This document shows positions 62,624 to 64,000 of a DNA stretch of 64,000 nucleotides, piece after piece. Location: the NCBI GenBank assembly GCA_900315665.1, contig OMZX01000004.1:24594-88593 (forward strand). Reading direction: 5' to 3'. The notes under the pieces were generated by a model that was not told the DNA's origin, did no database searches, and was given only the letters and a program-made list of their open reading frames with translations. The position numbers and the translations under genes were made by a program. How positions within the stretch are numbered: the first letter of the stretch is position 1; the number at the start of each line of letters is the position of its first letter. Source of the stretch: an uncultured Eubacteriales bacterium. GTDB taxonomy: Bacteria; Bacillota; Clostridia; Lachnospirales; Lachnospiraceae.

Positions 62624-64000
62624 TCGAGCCGGATGGCATCTTCTCCATCGGCGTCATCAGTGAAATGTTTCCATCCGCGTCCTCCGCGGCGACGATCATG
62701 CCCTGCGACTCTTCACCGGCGATCATGCGCGGTGCGAGGTTTGCGACGATCATGACATGCTTGCCGACGAGGTCCTCCGGCTTATAGAACTTCTTGATGC
62801 CGGAAAGAATGGTTCTCGTCTCAGAGCCCACCTGAATCTTAAACTTAAGAAGCTTCTTCGACTTCGGCACCTCTTCCGCATGAAGGATCTTGCCGATGCG
62901 GAGCTGAAGCTTGTCGAAATCATCATAGACGATCTCCGGCTTCTTCTCCGGATCAAAAATCTTCGTATCCGGGAAGGCATCGCCATTTTCATCGAGGCCT
63001 TCCGGCATGCCGTCATTGGCCGCTGCGCCTTCTGCCGAGGCTGACATCACGTCTGTTGTGGCTGAAGCCGCTGCTGCACCGGCTGCGACACTCTTGCCAT
63101 CCGCTGCCTTTCCGTCTGCTGTCTGTGAGGAGGTAGCGCCGGAGGCATTGGAAGAAGCTGCAAGTGCGGCCTTCTGCTTCGCTTCGATCTTCTCAACTTC
63201 AGCCATCACGGCGGCAAGGTCCTTACGCTCGAAGAGTGTCTTCGGGCTGTCGGTTACCTTGTTTCCGGACGGATAGAGGCCCCACTTGTCCATCTCAGCG
63301 AGCGGACGCTTCGGGGCGTTGATTTCAGCAAGGATCGCGTCAGCGGTCTCCGGCATAAAGCTTTCGAGGAGCGATGCACCGATGTTAATGGCCTCGGTCA
63401 GGTTGTAGAGCACTGTGGACAGACGGTCGGCCTTTGCCGGATCCTTCGCGAGCGTCCACGGCTCTGTCTCATCGATATATTTGTTCGAGCGACGGAAAAT
63501 GTCGAAGACAGCGGTCAGTGCGTCTGCAACACGGAGCTTGTCCATCTTGTCGGTCGTCGACTTCACGGCCTCAAGGATCGTTGACTTCAGATCCTCATCG
63601 ACCGGCTCTACGACGTGCTTGTCCTCAACGACACCCGAGAAATACTTGTTGGTCATCGAGATCGTACGCTTCACGAGATTTCCGAGAATGTTTGCAAGCA
63701 TCGCGTTATAGCGCTCTACCATGAGCTCCCAGGAAATGACGCCGTCATTTTCGAAAGGCATCTCATGGATCACGAAGAACCGGACGGCATCGACGCCGAA
63801 CAGGTTTACGAGATCGTCAGCGTAGATGACATTGCCCTTCGACTTACTCATCTTGCCGCCAGCCTGCAGGAGCCAAGGATGGCCAAATACCTGTTTCGGA
63901 AGCGGAAGGTCGAGGCTCATGAGAAAGATCGGCCAGTACAGTGTATGGAAACGGATGATGTCCTTACCGATCAGGTGAAGGTCCGCCGGCCAATACTTCT
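62613..64000 (-). CDS. metG: Methionyl-tRNA synthetase, 5' part outside window
   Basis: The C-terminal 462 codons are visible. They show the KMSKSKGN signature, the anticodon-binding helices (FRRSNKYIDETEPW), and a C-terminal tRNA-binding EMAP-like domain (LRIGKILHAEEVPKSKKLLKFK). Between the last two lies an unusually long Ala/Ser-rich linker (about 60 residues, from ALAASSNASG on) with a strongly acidic end. The frame is open to the last base of the window. Confidence 0.96.
   Translation of the reverse strand, partial: KYWPADLHLIGKDIIRFHTLYWPIFLMSLDLPLPKQVFGHPWLLQAGGKMSKSKGNVIYADDLVNLFGVDAVRFFVIHEMPFENDGVISWELMVERYNAMLANILGNLVKRTISMTNKYFSGVVEDKHVVEPVDEDLKSTILEAVKSTTDKMDKLRVADALTAVFDIFRRSNKYIDETEPWTLAKDPAKADRLSTVLYNLTEAINIGASLLESFMPETADAILAEINAPKRPLAEMDKWGLYPSGNKVTDSPKTLFERKDLAAVMAEVEKIEAKQKAALAASSNASGATSSQTADGKAADGKSVAAGAAAASATTDVMSASAEGAAANDGMPEGLDENGDAFPDTKIFDPEKKPEIVYDDFDKLQLRIGKILHAEEVPKSKKLLKFKIQVGSETRTILSGIKKFYKPEDLVGKHVMIVANLAPRMIAGEESQGMIVAAEDADGNISLMTPMEKMPSGSIVC

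Overview
The window looks like a chromosomal piece of a Gram-positive anaerobe of the Lachnospiraceae (Clostridia). Pointers are protein families I associate with that group (DUF5702, DUF6382, DUF3881, an HPr-like protein without the active histidine, a group B type [FeFe] hydrogenase), a CIRCE-controlled clpB, a small SRP RNA, and sigma-A type promoters and intrinsic terminators throughout. Base composition is near 50% GC by eye. I cannot name a species.

Layout. 1-1787: 5' part of clpB behind a CIRCE operator. 2220-12460: a complete tad/Flp-type pilus (tight adherence) cluster on the + strand: prepilin peptidase, TadZ-like ATPase, CpaF/TadA motor, TadB, TadC, Flp pilin, DUF5702 protein, a TadE-like protein with duplicated Cys/His motifs, a second prepilin peptidase, a small TadE-like protein and a DUF6382 membrane protein without FHA domain. 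12483-18636: tcdA, glgB, and an lrp/aminotransferase/GH13 glucosidase operon. 18726-20581: a HypE/AIR-synthase C-domain protein, an overlooked 32-residue membrane peptide with its own promoter and terminator, and proC. 20677-27044: F-type ATP synthase operon atpB-E-F-HA-G-D-C, in which delta and alpha are one polypeptide. 27415-36237: cell-wall NlpC/P60 lipoprotein, tRNA-Lys, trmB, an SH3 surface protein, and a response regulator/histidine kinase/D,D-carboxypeptidase operon. 36352-41961: metalloprotease, HPr-like protein, SWIM-SNF2 helicase, membrane protein. 42322-45418: uxaB-uxaA hexuronate operon flanked by two copies of a large structured repeat. 45848-54343: a phosphatase broken by a 19-bp duplication, [FeFe] hydrogenase, hypothetical proteins, hflX operon, tRNA-Arg, HTH-Fic protein, ylmH-like gene. 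54416-64000: DUF3881 protein, murA, AlgJ/AlgI-like acetylation pair, SRP RNA, tatD, traX-like gene and the 3' part of metG.

The most unusual signals are between or across genes. (1) Two intergenic elements (41968-42305 and 45526-45799, inverted relative to each other) share a core whose stems differ by compensatory changes, as expected for a conserved structure; a third, smaller element (27208-27364) shares its internal loop. (2) The 10-mer AATGCCTACA or its complement occurs ten times exactly, in coding sequence in several frames and in 5' leaders, where about 0.1 would be expected by chance. (3) The delta-alpha ATP synthase fusion raises a stoichiometry problem (one delta, three alpha in the standard enzyme). 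(4) A perfect 37-bp inverted repeat (36939-37039) has a degenerate relative at 61655-61757. No transposase, phage gene or CRISPR array was seen.
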